From contig CM073198.1 in assembly GCA_037042915.1 (NCBI GenBank), positions 2,480,001 through 2,544,000 on the forward strand: a DNA stretch of 64,000 nucleotides. The letters run 5' to 3'. Origin of the DNA: Auricularia sp. M13. Its lineage: Eukaryota; Basidiomycota; Agaricomycetes; Auriculariales; Auriculariaceae. A model generated the notes under the pieces. That model was not told the origin of the DNA, did not search any database, and saw only the letters and a program-made list of their open reading frames with translations. A program made the position numbers and the translations under genes. Below, piece after piece: positions 23,981 to 35,930 of the stretch. Position 1 is the first letter of the stretch; each line of letters opens with the position of its first letter.

Positions 23981-26900
23981 ATGCGCATAGAGGAACTTGT
24001 GTTAGAAGGTGGTACAACGCCGCCTCTATTTTGCTCTGGGTCTGAATAAGCTTCTGTCGTATACAGGGTTCAAGTCGTACCCAGTACGAACACAAATTAC
24101 TGGGTGGGACCCATCGTTCAACGCCATCACCGGTTTGAATGGCTCTGGTATGCGTGCAGCACCTATGTGCCGTAGATATGTCCTGACCTCTGCGCAGGGA
24201 AATCCAATATCTTGGACGCGATCTGCTTCGTTCTCGGGCTCACGAATCTGTCCCAAGTGTGTGCCAGTACCCAGTTGGACTCGCCATACATTTAACCACA
24301 TACATGGAACTCAGGTTCGCGCTACAAACCAACAAGACCTCATATATAAACGTGGTCAGGCCGGCGTCACCAAGGCTAGCGTCACTGTTGTCTTCGACAA
24401 CTCGGATCGCGCTACAAGTCCTGTCGGCTTCGAGAACTGCCCGCAAATTACGGTCACTAGACAGGTACGTGGCTCTGTACAGATATCACGTGAACTTACT
24501 TCGGTTTCAAGATTGCGCTGCCAAACATCTCAAAGTATTTGTTGAACGGCCATAAGACACAGCAACAAACCGTGCAAAACCTATTCCAGAGCGTTCAACT
24601 CAACATCAACAACCCCAACTTCCTCATCATGCAGGGCCGCATTACGAAGGTACGTTACACTCCATCAATTTTGAGCCTAAATCGCTGACGATTGGTATTT
24701 GCACTACTCGTATAGGTTCTGAACATGAAGCCACAAGAAATCCTGGGCATGGTCGAGGAAGCCGCTGGTACCCGCATGTTCGAGGAGCGGAAAGACAAGG
24801 CCAAGAAGACCATGGGCAAGAAGGAAAAGAAGATCGAGGAAATTACGAACGACCTCAACAACGAGATTATCCCCAAGCTGGACAAGCTTCGAGGGGAGAA
24901 GCGCTCTTTCCTTGCGTACCAGAAGGCCAGCACCGAACTCGAGAAACTGGGCCGTGTGCTGCGCGCGTTCGAGTGGAAGGATGCAAACGAGCGCGTCCGC
25001 CGCAAGGACGGTGAACTCGAGAAGAAGCAAGCCGATCTCGCGAAAGTACAGGACAAGAGAGAGCAGCGCGTCAAGGAGGGCGAGGCCGCGGAACGCGATC
25101 GCAGAGATGCCGAGAAGAGACGCGACGCCGAGCTCAAGAAGGGAGGCAAGTTTGCGCAGCGAGAGGAGGACGTCAAGCAGCTTGAGAAAGAGCTCGTCAA
25201 GTTGCGTACTCAGGCGGAAATCAAACACGCCTCGATACAGGAGGAGGAGAAGAAGGTCAAGGAGCTCGACAAAAACCTTACCACGGTATCTACCATCGTC
25301 GCATGCAGTCTAGTCCAGCTGATTGAACCTTCGCAGATGCGCCAGTCTCTGGAGCAGAAGCAGGCCAGCGTTTCCCAGCTGCAGGCTTCTCATGTAAAGC
25401 TCAGGGACGAGCACGCGAAAGCCCAAACTGCTCTTGCGAACTCGGAGGAACTTCTGCAAACGCTCCTCACAGGTCTTTCGACTGCAAGCGCCAACACGTC
25501 CGGTGGCGGTTATCTTGGCCAATTGGCGGATGCGAAGGCGCGCCTTTCTCAGGCAAAGGGAGAGGAAGAACAGGCGCGTCGTAAGCTCGGCGTTCGCGAA
25601 AAGGAGCTGGCCGCATTGGAAACAAAGTGGAAGAATGTCGAGCGCGAGGCCGCAGAGGGCGGCAAGAAGTTGGAACAGTCTCAGAAGGAACTCGATGCAA
25701 TGAAGACGCGATTGCAGGACATGGGCTACAGTGCGGAGGAGATAGCCGCCAAGGATCAAGCACTCACTCAAGCAAAGGAACGTGTCCGCGCGTTGAGCGA
25801 TGTGAGTCCATCATAGATTTCCATGCATGGGTGTATGTGTTCACGCTGCCTTTTCTTCTTTCTTCATAGCAACGGGAACGTCTTCGCCAGCAGGTGTCTG
25901 CTATTGACTTCTCATATGCTGATCCTGCGCCCAACTTCGACCGCTCGAAAGTCAAAGGTGTCGTTGCCTCGCTTATTTCACTGGCCCCCGAAGACCACAA
26001 CAAATCGACCGCGCTAGAGATCGCAGCCGGCGGCAAGCTATACAATGTCGTGGTGGAGAACGAGCAGGTTGGCAAGCAGCTCATAGAGCACGGCCGGCTC
26101 AAGAAGCGCGTTACGATCATCCCATTGAACAAAATCAACGCGTTCCGCGCATCCGCAGCGAAGCTCAACGCGGCCAACAAAGCTGCGCCCGGTCGAGCAA
26201 GACTCGCGCTCAGCCTCATTGGGTACCAGGACGAGGTCGCAAATGCCATGGCATACGTCTTCGGCGACACGATTATTTGTGACGACGCCGAGGCCGCGAA
26301 GGCTGTGACGTTCAACCCTCAGGTTGGAATGAAGAGCGTGACGCTCGCTGGAGACGTCTACGACCCGTCTGGCACACTTAGTGGGGGGTCCGCACCGAGC
26401 AGCAGTGGTCTGCTTGTCAGAGCGCAAGAGGTCCGGATTGCGGAAGAGGCTCTACGGAATGCGAGGGCGGAACTCGCACGGCTCGAACGCGAAGCGGAGG
26501 GCAACAGGGAACTCCGCGAGAAGTTCAAGGCTAGGACTCGTGAACTGGAGCTGAAAGAGCACGAAGTCCGGTTGCTTCAACAGCAGCTCGAGGGCAGCAA
26601 CGCCTCGCGAGTGAGTCATCTCTCCCTGTCACTGATTTGTTCCAGCTAACCATATACTCGCTTAGGTCGGTGCCGAGTATGAAGCGTTGAAGCAGACCAT
26701 TCTTGAACTGAAGCAAGAGGTCGAGGACGCCAAGACGCGACAGAAGGAGGCAGAGAAGGAGTGCAAGAAGCTTGAACAAGACATGGACGAGTTCAAGAAC
26801 AACAAGGAGGGCAAGATCACTGAACTCAAGGCAAGTGTAATTGTCCCCATCCAGCATCATGGTCCTGATTCTTCGGCAGGGAGACATCTCCAAGCTCAAG

Positions 26901-28466
26901 GCTGACCTCGCGAAGCGTGCGCTCGCAATGAAGTCACAGAGCAAGGACCTGCAGTCTGCAACTCTTGAGCTCGGTACGTGTCATTCAGCGTCGCATATTT
27001 CCTGTGTGAATCGTATGCAGAGCAACTCGAACGTGAGATCGAAACCTCCGAGGAGGATGTCAACGAGAGCCGCGCGGGAGCTCAGAAGATAAAGGCTGAG
27101 CTGGAGGAGGTCGCACAACAGCTCAAAGGGGTCGAGGTCGGTCTTTCTGTGTAAACTTACCGGCACGTTCCTCTGCTAATGCGGCTTACAGAGCGCACAC
27201 GAAAAAGCGGAGCGAAAGCTTCAAGAAGAGCGCGCGACGCTTACCCGTTTCGACAACGAGCTCAAAGAACTGGAGCAGGTCATCGACGCGAAGAAGCAGG
27301 CGGTTGCAGATGCCGACCTATCCATCAAGAAGATTGAGCACGAAATGCAGAACATCCAGAAGGACCGCACGGCTGCTGCGAACGCCGTAGTGAGTCTCGA
27401 GAAACAGCACCCCTGGATCCTCGAAGAGAAGAAGTGCGTCCTGGCATTGACAAGCTTTTAAGACATTGACCCATTATAATCTCTCGCAGGTTATTCGGCA
27501 AGCCAGGGTCGCAATACGACTTCGATCAGCTGAACATCCAGCAGTCGAAAGAGAAGGCGCGCGAGCTTGAAGAACAGCAGAAGGGCATGAAGAAGAAGAT
27601 CAACCCGAAGGTGCTTAACATGATCGATAGGTTAGTGCTCTTTTGCTCTGCGTATGTGTTATAATTTGCTGAACGTGCTTAAGCGTCGAAAAGAAGGAGG
27701 CGGCACTCAAGAAGATGATGGCTACCGTCCTCCGCGACAAGGCGAAGATCGAGGAAACTATTGAAGAACTCGACCGTTACAAGCGAGACGCATTGAAAAA
27801 TACCTGGGAAAAGGTCAACCGGTTCGTAGTCATTACTCATTCCCTCCTGGCATAAGTGGACTGACATGGTTACCTTAGTGACTTTGGTGAGATCTTCGCA
27901 GAGTTGCTGCCCGGCAACTTCGCCAAGCTGCAGCCTCCAGAAGGACGTGACTTGACGGAAGGTTTGGAGGTCAAGGTCCAGTTGGGAACCGTGTGGAAAC
28001 AGAGTCTGACGGAGCTCAGCGGTGGTCAACGGTGCGCAGTTCATGCGAAGCGTATTCTGCTCAAACTCATGGCCTTTACAGATCGCTCATCGCATTATCC
28101 CTGATCATGTCGTTGCTACAATTCAAACCAGCGCCGATGTACATCCTCGACGAGATCGACGCCGCACTGGACCTGTCGCACACGCAGCACATAGGAACAT
28201 TATTCCGCACGCGCTTCAAGGGGTCGCAGTTCATCGTTGTGAGCTTGAAGGAAGGGCTGTTCACCAACGCGAATGTGCTCTTCCGCGCTCGATTCCGCGA
28301 TGGAACGAGTATTGTGGAGGTCAGCACGCCTGCACTGCACGCACCTCGTTGTACTGACACCGCAGCATCGTTATAGCGGACGGCGCAGCGATCTGGAAGC
28401 ACCTTGTACGATGCAACGAACAAGGAGAACGACGATGCCCCTCGGAGAGGGAAGAAGCGCGCTTGA
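23981..28466 (+). CDS. SMC2: Condensin core ATPase Smc2
   Basis: Smc2 pairs with Smc4 as the condensin motor that compacts mitotic chromosomes. The first exon is tiny ([10 protein letters not shown], donor at 24009). The next gives [20 protein letters not shown]. The Walker A box [19 protein letters not shown] is split by the intron at about 24150-24198. Further marks are [36 protein letters not shown]-type sequence near 24,600, [19 protein letters not shown], the first coiled coil (24,900-25,800), the hinge (about 25,900-26,420, ending [13 protein letters not shown]), and the second coiled coil (26,430-27,830). The C-loop LTELSGGQR is split from SLIALSLIM by an intron, and Walker B is [18 protein letters not shown]. 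The tail after [17 protein letters not shown] ends in a basic RGKKRA, stop 28464-28466. About 14 introns; everything stays in frame. Confidence 0.95.
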
Positions 28467-28905
28467 GCGAGCGTGCGCATGTGAATGGCTTTCCTGTACT
28501 GCTTGGATCTATTACATGTACTTGTACGAGTACTGCTTTGCTTTGATTATCGCGCTTTAACTTCTGACAAGCAAAGGGTGTCGCAGTCAACGAATCCAGA
28601 GCATGAGCATTGCAGAGAGCATAGTGAGGCAGTAAAAGCATAGTACAAGACGTTCTAGCAACGTCGACAATATGTAAGTACGCGACACATTCTACTTCTC
28701 CGGGTTTTGGTTCCTGCGAATGGAGTCAGCTCGGCGACCAAAAAACGACCAGACAGAGACAGCAGAATGGTAGGGTCAGATAGGAGCGAAAGACAAGATG
28801 CAAGGTTGTCAACACAATTTTTTCAGTGTGAACTATGCTATTTCGGTATGGGCTCATCATGGAAGCGGCGAAGGGAGAGAAGAAAAATGTTTGGCGGTCA
28901 AGAAC
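28467..28905. other. Convergent intergenic region between SMC2 and eS30
   Basis: No gene seen. It holds both 3' UTRs. Confidence 0.45.
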
Positions 28906-29182
28906 TCACATCTTCCTCTTGCCGTTGGGCAGCAGCGTAACATTGATAAAGCTGCACGGGTATTGGGCGACCAACGGTGGACTGTAGCAGAGGCTGCTTA
29001 CCGGCGGTTGTAGAGGAGACGCTTCTTTGCACGGCCCTTGGGTGTCTTCTTCTTTTCCTGCGGCTCGACCTTGGGCGTCTGCGACTTGACTTTGCCTGCG
29101 CGCGCGAGAGAGCCGTGAACTACGCAAAGGACTGCTGAGCACGGCTGTGCTCTCCGTGGTACAGACACCGACCTTTGCCCAT
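28906..29182 (-). CDS. RPS30: 40S ribosomal protein eS30
   Basis: A small basic ribosomal protein encoded by three short exons. Exon 1 is ATGGGCAAAG, ending in an intron with donor gtcggt. Exon 2 encodes [20 protein letters not shown], then the Lys-rich linker and [11 protein letters not shown]. Exon 3 encodes [14 protein letters not shown], stop at 28906-28908. The order [12 protein letters not shown] / QTPKV / GRAK-R / YNRRF is diagnostic. There is no ubiquitin-like fusion upstream, as in other fungi and unlike the animal FAU protein. The leader just before the ATG is pyrimidine-rich (reverse complement of 29183-29215), usual for ribosomal-protein genes. Confidence 0.93.
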
Positions 29183-29631
29183 GGTGGGTGAGAATGAGAG
29201 GGAGGAAAGCCGCGGTATTTGCCGCAGGCTCAGTTGCCGGCCCTTCAAGTCATCCTAGCCGCTGCGGCGCCGAACTCACCATATGATACTGGCAAAATGT
29301 CCAACGAAGTCTCATGCAGTGAGGATAGCTTGTTGATGGGTGTTCGCGCCAATGCCCGTGCAATCATTCACTGCTCTGACCCTCCTGGAATCAGATCTTT
29401 CCTTCAACTTGCAGGTATGCCAGCTGTAAAGAACAAAAACCAGTCGACCGTGAATGTGAAAGCAATCTGGCAGGATAGTGTCCATGCAAGGAACGCAAGC
29501 GTTGGGATGAATAGACGAGGACAATTTACAATCTATGATGTATAAATTTATGCACTCGCAAAGGATAAGGTGTCCATATCACCACGAGACTGGTTACGCG
29601 CGTTGGAAGGACGATAGCGGCGAGTATGGGA
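29183..29631. other. Intergenic: eS30 promoter and 3' side of the Cys-rich gene
   Basis: The first 40 bases are the CT-rich leader of eS30 on the minus strand. I see nothing coding in the rest. Confidence 0.45.
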
Positions 29632-30085
29632 CTACGAGGCTGGGTGTGCAGCCGATGCTACGAATGGCGAGACAGCCGGCACCGAACCCATTGCAGAAGC
29701 AGTCATGGAAGGTGTGGCGGTCGGGGGCGCATCTGCATTGCGGGCTGCAGCCATCTCCTTATTGTGTTGGCGCTGCTGAGCCTCGAAGTCGTCCTCGTCG
29801 AAGCTCTTAGCGAAGCACGAATCGCAGCACCCTCCTCGCTGCGGACCATTCTGACCTCTGCCACAGGTTGCTAGACCAGCTCAGCTAGTTACCAATTCTA
29901 GTAGGTTCCAGGCGTACTGAAGAAGCATAGCTGCTGTAAGGTTGCAGTAATCGTCGAGCCTGCGCGCGAGTTAACAGAGCCGCACGTGACGCACGCGAGC
30001 TCAGAGCGTGAGTGCGATTCGCGGATGTGGGCGTACAACATGCACCGCAACACACGGCGAGGCAGCCGCCTTGGTCGTCGCTCAT
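29632..30085 (-). CDS. Small Cys-rich protein (CC-motif N-terminus), function unknown
   Basis: The N-terminal exon reads MSDDQGGCLAVCCGACC and then meets a gtacgc donor. The C-terminal exon, after an acceptor near 29877 (ctggtctag), reads TCGRGQNGPQRGGCCDSCFAKSF, an acidic DEDDFEAQQR, and a Ser/Ala/Pro tail to the stop at 29632-29634. Paired cysteines at both ends with a Gly-rich CC-x2-C motif suggest a palmitoylated or metal-binding membrane-associated peptide of a type common in fungal genomes, but I cannot name a function. A middle exon (around 29925-29970, containing DDYCNL in one frame) is possible, so the exact protein is uncertain. The frame that simply reads through the first intron is not believed. 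Confidence 0.62.
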
Positions 30086-30462
30086 GGCTATGGAAAGACT
30101 GGACTGGCAGACGTCAGGAGTTTAGAATAGCAGCCGGCCATATCACGTCCATTGGCTCCTTTCAGGTTGTGGGCTGGGCGGTGCAAGCGCTCAAGCGCCC
30201 AAGACTGCAGCCAAATCTGCATAAAGATAGCAGAATTGAATGTTAACAGCACAGGAACTTTAAATATGTACAGGGTAGGTTGCAGTCTGCTCGAGGCACA
30301 TAAGATCTTATGCTACGCGTTAGCACTGCGGCAACAACTTGAGTGCTCTGAGGTGGTTCTGCGTGCGGCGTCATGTCAGTCTCGCAGCTCGGGCATTGGC
30401 ATGTTTCCCGCGATTCAAAGATGACATGCCCCGCGATTCAAAGATGGTCGTAAATGCGCTCG

Positions 30463-31247
30463 CTAAGATTCGATGGGCTGGAAGCGCTGATAGTACTGCT
30501 TCGTCTGCATCTCAACCAGTTCTTGCGTAGTCTCCGCAAGATCCTCAACGAAGCGACCTGGCACACCCGCAAAGAGCGACAGCGCCGGTACCACAGTATT
30601 AGCTGGCAGCACAGTGTTGTCTGCTATACGAGCACAGTCCTTGATGATCGCGAACTTGCCCTACCGCCAAGTCAATGCGAGCCTGAATGAAACAGAAAGT
30701 GGAACTGACGATGATACAGTTCTTGCCTATATGGACGTGGTTTCCAATGGTCGCTGCCTCTACGATCGATCCTGCGCCAATGTGGACATGGTTTTCTATC
30801 TTCATCGGGTAGTAATTGAAGTTGCCTCGGTAAGTCTTGTATGGTGGTCTGGTAACAGCAAAGACATTCGGACGTGCGGTCAATACATGGATCTGGAGCG
30901 TACCGTATTACACAGCCTTCACCAACGACGCAGTATCGACCGAGAGAAATGACGACAGCATGACCAGGTCCTGTCCGACGCAGATCGCCACGTATGATAG
31001 CGCCGCTGGAAATAATAGTCTTGCCGCCCAGAATGATGTTCTGAGGCCCAGAGATGACCGCGCGTCTCGAGACCTTGTTGCCAGTGTCCTGCGAGACAAG
31101 CGCATGCTTGAGGACGCCTTCGTAGCACGCGTAGCAAGCGACGAACTGTTTCTATGAATTCAGCCTGTGAAAGGTGAGCACTAGCTGACGCAAGAGAAGT
31201 GTTGGGCTCGCCTTATTATAGAAAATGACAGGCTGGTTGAAGTTCAT
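30463..31247 (-). CDS. Dynactin p25 subunit (DCTN5-like), left-handed beta-helix protein
   Basis: p25 sits at the pointed end of the dynactin complex and helps choose cargo for dynein. Spliced exons give MNFNQPVIFYNK, then AEFIET, then DTGNKVSRRAVISGPQNIIL with GGKTIISSGAIIRGDLRR, the hexapeptide-repeat coil RPPYKTYRGNFNYYPMKIEN and HVHIGAGSIVEAATIGNHVH. The C-terminal helix is VEDLAETTQELVEMQTKQYY, stop at 30463-30465. The isoleucine-patch repeats ([IV]-G-x4 type) are clear. The first intron (31165-31211) uses a GC donor (AAG|gcgagc). Length is about 190 residues, normal for the family. Confidence 0.92.
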
Positions 31248-32193
31248 AGGTCTACAGGCGCTATGGCGCTGGACGTGGGAAGAAAGAGCAGTGGCGGCGG
31301 TGGACAAACGCGACTCCAACTCCGCTCTTTAGCGCTTTAGCCTTCGTGCTGACACCAAACGGGCAGCCGCCTTTGCCGACTTGCATATCCAACACCGGGC
31401 ACACTTCTTTCGAAATTTTGACTTGATATTTGCGCGGCGTGGTCGGTTCTGTTCTCGTCAGGCGGTTTCTGCCTATCTGGGTGTTCAAGAACGGTGACGG
31501 ATGCGCCTGGCTTGGAACCTCCAATTCCTTGCGTCTAGGGCTCATGCTGGAATGCAACGGCGCCGCTCTTCCTACGTCCCCGTACTGTTTCTGAGAACGC
31601 CGTCGCTCACCCTGACAAGCGAGAATGACCCCTTGGCTGACGGCTTGAAACCGATTCGCTCAAGGCCAGACCATCGTCCGCACGCAGCTTTCCAGGCTTA
31701 TTTGTACTGTATTCCCGGTAACGCTCTGCTCATCGTGGAATATACAGTCAACTCAGCGACGCAGTCACCTTGCTCATGATTCCGTCTGGACGGTGGTGCT
31801 GTATTACGCGCTGAGATATGGCATGCTATAACGTTTTCCGATAGCATCGCTTCGCTCTCTATGGACTCTCGTAGCCTTGATGTGAGCTTGGCGCATTCTC
31901 AGGACAAAATGGGCCAATATCGTATACCTTGCTCCGCAGGTAGCCTTGCGCGGGATCCCACGGCACTGAACACCTTTTTCTCACCATACAACCGAGTGAC
32001 CCCCCTCTTGGCCTGGCAGTCTTCTAGACCCATCATTCCCTGCACGCACCGGCGCGGTTAGGGCATTGTTTTACATCTGCTCGGGTTGCACTGTCGTTCT
32101 ACGAAGCGACTGCATAGCCAGACCGAGCTTTCTAGGGACTGTCCCGCATTGCCATCGCGGCTACAATGGAAGCAGCCTTCTCGGCGCGCTCGC
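31248..32193. other. Intergenic, no gene seen
   Basis: About 950 bases between the dynactin start and the TATA box of the next gene. Short open frames on both strands have no recognisable content. It contains the upstream regions of two divergent genes. Confidence 0.45.
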
Positions 32194-32200
32194 TATATAA
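32194..32200 (+). promoter_or_regulatory. TATA box of the DUF6533 gene
   Basis: TATATAA, 31-37 bases upstream of the ATG at 32231. Few genes in this window show such a clean TATA element. Confidence 0.6.
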
Positions 32201-32230
32201 ACGCCCGCTCAGAATGCTACGCTCTCCACG

Positions 32231-33986
32231 ATGGCTTACCCGGCAGTCCCGCTTCCAGCGTCCATCAGCGCGCTCGCGGCTCAGGGCATTTCTGATATCC
32301 ATCTCACCTCATACATTGGGGTCGCTGCTTTATCGTTATGGGTATACGACTGGGGTACGCTGCACAACCATAGTCAAAACCACATACTGATAGTTTCCCT
32401 TTCTGCAGTTCTCAATCTCGATCTAGAGGTATTTAGGTGCAGTTTACATTGACCCTGAACTAAGAACTCTCTGCTCTCATGGAGGTCGAGTTTGTCTGGG
32501 TACGTTTATGCCCCCGCCACTTGTTGGTACCTGCCTCTCTGCTCACCGCTGTGCTCGCAGAACAAGCCCTGGCATCTGGGACAGATTCTTTACCTCGCGG
32601 CAAGCCACATATTACATCTTGTGCGCTCGGTCTTGACCCTGCGTCGTTTTTCGTAGAACCGCTATCTTTCCGGCACCCTTCTCGCGCTGGGCGTAGCATG
32701 TACCGCTTGCTCCCCAAATTTGACGATGTTACATTGACTCCGTCATTGTTAGGGCAACTTCGGCCACTGAGGACAGCGACGGTGCGTGAATGCCGATCTG
32801 CGCCTTCGGCTCCCCTCACGCTTTGTTCATAGTTCTGCGGTTTTTGGCCCATCTGGATCACCTGTTGCGGTACGTTGTGGCTGTCGATGCGGCCCACCTA
32901 GTTGACCCGCGCGCAGCGCTTGTCATTCTTCTTCTTGTGCAATGTTCGTTTGTTACACTCGCATGCATACGCTTAGAAGTTAACCTTCAAGCTTCAAAGG
33001 GGTGTTGATGATTCGCGTTTGCGCAATCTTTCATCACAGTCGGGTGCGTCCTGTGCGCCCTGCGTCATTGGCGTTGAGGCGGATCGACAGGCTGTTCGTT
33101 TGCTCGTATTGGGCGGTGCCGTAGTTGAAATGGCCGTCGTCCTGTCGCTCGGCCTACGCATTCTGCTCTCCGGACAATGGACACCAATCATTATCGCCGG
33201 TGTACACACCTGCGCACCTGGAGGCGATTTCCCCGCATGGCGCTGGGTTTTCTGGTCTGTCCTACCGCCGCGGCCGTCTTGCCACCGATCGCTCACTGCA
33301 GGACAGGATCACGCCGCTGACGTATTATTGCATCCTCTTCGCGCTTGTCGTTAAGGGGGCCGAATGGACCAGGGCACATTCGAAGGACTGGAAGCTCTCA
33401 AGCTCGCAAGCACTGCGTCTTATCTTGCGGGACTCGACCGTTAATTTTGCATAGTGAGCCCTACCCGAGTCGTCCGTCGGTGATGTGCCACTCTTGACAT
33501 GTCCACCTCCACAGCAACGTGGCGATGCAAACGGCCTACATTTTTATCTGGAGATACGGCAGGCCCAGTCTCATGCAAGTAGTAAGCGGAGGAATCGGTC
33601 AGGTTACCACGCGTGGGCTCACAGCGACGTCGTTATTCACAGCCGACCTTCTTAGCGTTCAGCTTGGAGTTCGTCATTCAATCATGGTCTTTCCGCCGTA
33701 CTCATTGGACCGAATGATCCACAGCATTATATTTGCAACAAAACTGCTCCTGAACCTCTGGGAACGATTCTACAGGGAAGAGGCCCAGAACAGCCCCCAG
33801 TCGCCGACGTTCGCCCTGAACACCTACTCACTCGTTCGCAAGCCTCTTCGGAGCGAGAACGAAACAACGGTAGAGCGCGCCATTCACGTTGAAGAGAGCT
33901 TCTGGGGTATAAAGGATGGCGACGGCGAGAATAGTGGCGGTCCCGCGATAGACGGACTCGATGTGCTTAGACGCATGATGACATGA
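32231..33986 (+). CDS. DUF6533-type multi-pass membrane protein
   Basis: The N-terminal exons read SYIGVAALSLWVYDW, then LNLDLEVEFVW|NKPWHLGQILYLAASHI. This is the DUF6533 signature: a Tyr-x-Gly helix, a D-Y/W-x2-T-L pattern and a W-x-R/K-P-W-x3-K/Q helix found in large families of Agaricomycete proteins with about seven membrane helices. Later exons are hydrophobic (AALVILLLVQCSFVTLACIR, LVLGGAVVEMAVVLSLGLRI, YYCILFALVVK) and the last ends in a cytosolic-looking tail, GIKDGDGENSGG...RRMMT. There are six or more introns; internal exon edges are approximate. The function of the family is unknown. A truncated relative lies at 54769. Confidence 0.8.
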
Positions 33987-34442
33987 TGACCCGAGCAGCT
34001 GTCGGTCTAGGTACCTAGATAGTGAGCGAGCATGCTCGCTGCATGTTGTAAATTCAAATTTCATGGGTGTTTAACCTCGTCTAATCTAACTCCAGTACAC
34101 GTGTCCAAACACACATAAAAAGCTGTCATTATCGTGGCGCATGTTCATCGCAAGTCCTGGTGTACGCGTAGAGGCAATACCGACATCTAACATCGTCTAA
34201 ACAAAAAGGGCAACCAAAAAGACAAACAGGTGCGTGGTTGAACTGGTTGAACGGCAAGTGCACGCGCATGTGGAGGGGAGTGAGGTCAGGCACACACTGA
34301 ATATGGATAAATACGCAGCATGAGTGGTCAATGGGCATGAGCAGGGACGAGTCGTGCGGAGTATGGTACGATGCGGGGAAGGGGAACACAACAACAAAGG
34401 ACCATGTGCGGCCGGAAAGAGACAACGCGGCAGTCAAAAACC
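33987..34442. other. Convergent intergenic region
   Basis: 3' regions of the DUF6533 gene and of the Dgk1-like gene. Two minus-strand open frames (34129-34446) are not supported by any motif. Confidence 0.4.
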
Positions 34443-35687
34443 TCACGACAGAAGGTCGACGACCTTGAAGAAAGCCCAGAGCGCCGAACCAGATAAGACG
34501 GGAAGCGTCAAGTTGTCGTCCAACGAGCCAACATCTGCAAAAGAGACATCAAGTTGAGCACGTGATAACATCGTGTAATGGCGAACACTCACTCAGCGCC
34601 TCTGCAAATCCTGCTACAAGACCGCCGTAGACGGTCAGCAACGCGAGACCAGCCCAGTTCCCTATCGGGCCCTGACCGAATGCCCATGAAGGTGCTGCAA
34701 CGCCCAGCGGAGCGACTTGGGCGAAGAAGATACCGGTGATGAGCGAGCCGGTGATCACGGCAGCCATGAAGCCTGCAACGCTCTTACTTGGCGCGAACAC
34801 TGGAACGCGCACCGACGTTAGGGGTAATCGGACGTGGGTGGGCAGGCGCGCTGTGCGCGAGCCGTACATGCGGCCGAATGTTGAGGCGGTGGTATCTGCC
34901 CATGAAAGCCTAGAATTGGGTCAGGTCTTGAGAAAGCGCAGAGAGAAGAGATACGCACATGAGGATGGCCACGACCGCTATGTCGAGTGGCAGGAGGGTG
35001 AGGACGAACAGCACGCCGACAAGATACCATACGACGCCGTTTATCCTGTGCTTTTCGCTTTCTCGCATGAGAAAGCCGACGGCGCCCTCATACCACCGTT
35101 CGAACGTAGTCGAGTTTAGGCGTATAAGGTCGTTTAAGGTGACAAAGACGAGCGTGAGGGCGAGGCCAAAGACGACCTTGTGCACTGGATGGTGGGACAG
35201 GTACAGCGGAATGACGAGGAACCCTGGCAGAGGCACGTCAGTCGGCACGTAAGCCCGGCAGCGCTAAGAGCAGTTAGAGTGCCAGGATGCACGCACCTAT
35301 GGACGAGTGCAACGTCTTGCGCGGCACCTCCCAGTCGATCTTTTTGGCCGCGCTGGGCGACGGCGCGCGGGACAGCACGGCCGCGTCGTCGTGGACTTCG
35401 CCGATTTTCTCGAGCAGATGGCCGTTAGGAGCGCCGTTCGCGTGCCCGTTCGTTGCGGCGTGCCCATTCTGCGGCTGGGACGGCGCGCGGGCGGGCAGGG
35501 CCTCGCGGCTGGTGCGCTTGCGGAGCGTCTGCTGGGCAACTGCGGGCGCGGTCATCAGGCCTTGGAGGCTCAGGCTGAACGGCGACGGCGAGCGCGTGGG
35601 GGGTCTGGACGGGCGGCGCTTGAGCGAGTGGTGAGCGTGGCGGGGGCTGACGCTGAACGGGGGAGTGTAGCTCGCGTCCGAGGGCAT
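34443..35687 (-). CDS. DGK1: Dgk1-like CTP-dependent diacylglycerol kinase
   Basis: Predicted to phosphorylate diacylglycerol with CTP at the ER/nuclear membrane, countering the phosphatidate phosphatase step in lipid synthesis. The chosen start (35687) gives a disordered Ser/Pro/Ala-rich head, then KIDWEVPRKTLHSSIG. The membrane core follows: FLVIPLYLSHHPVHKVVFGL, VTLNDLIRLNSTTFERWYEG, VGFLMRESEK and INGVVWYLVGVLFVLTLLPL. The cytidylyltransferase-like motif LSWADTTASTFGRMYG and a helix GFMAAVITGSLITGIFFAQV come next. The C-terminus is spliced on as LTLPVLSGSALWAFFKVVDL, stop at 34443-34445. Short introns separate four to six exons. The family is firm; CTP specificity rests on fungal relatives. 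Confidence 0.85.
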
Positions 35688-35930
35688 CGTCTGAGCGCAA
35701 AAGGGCACCGTGCGGGAGTTGGCGAAATCCGGGAGCACAACCACCACGAGCCCGCGGCCGCCTATTTCAAGTCGCGTGAGAGATTTCGTTAGCAAGTCTT
35801 TCTAGTTACAGTAGCGGATCGGGCTGCAGTCTACTCATACATGTCGAAAAAGGCACAGATGAAAAATATGTCCCAAAAATTAAGACCGCTTGCTGGGTCG
35901 CACACGCGGAGAGAATCACACCATGTCCTG

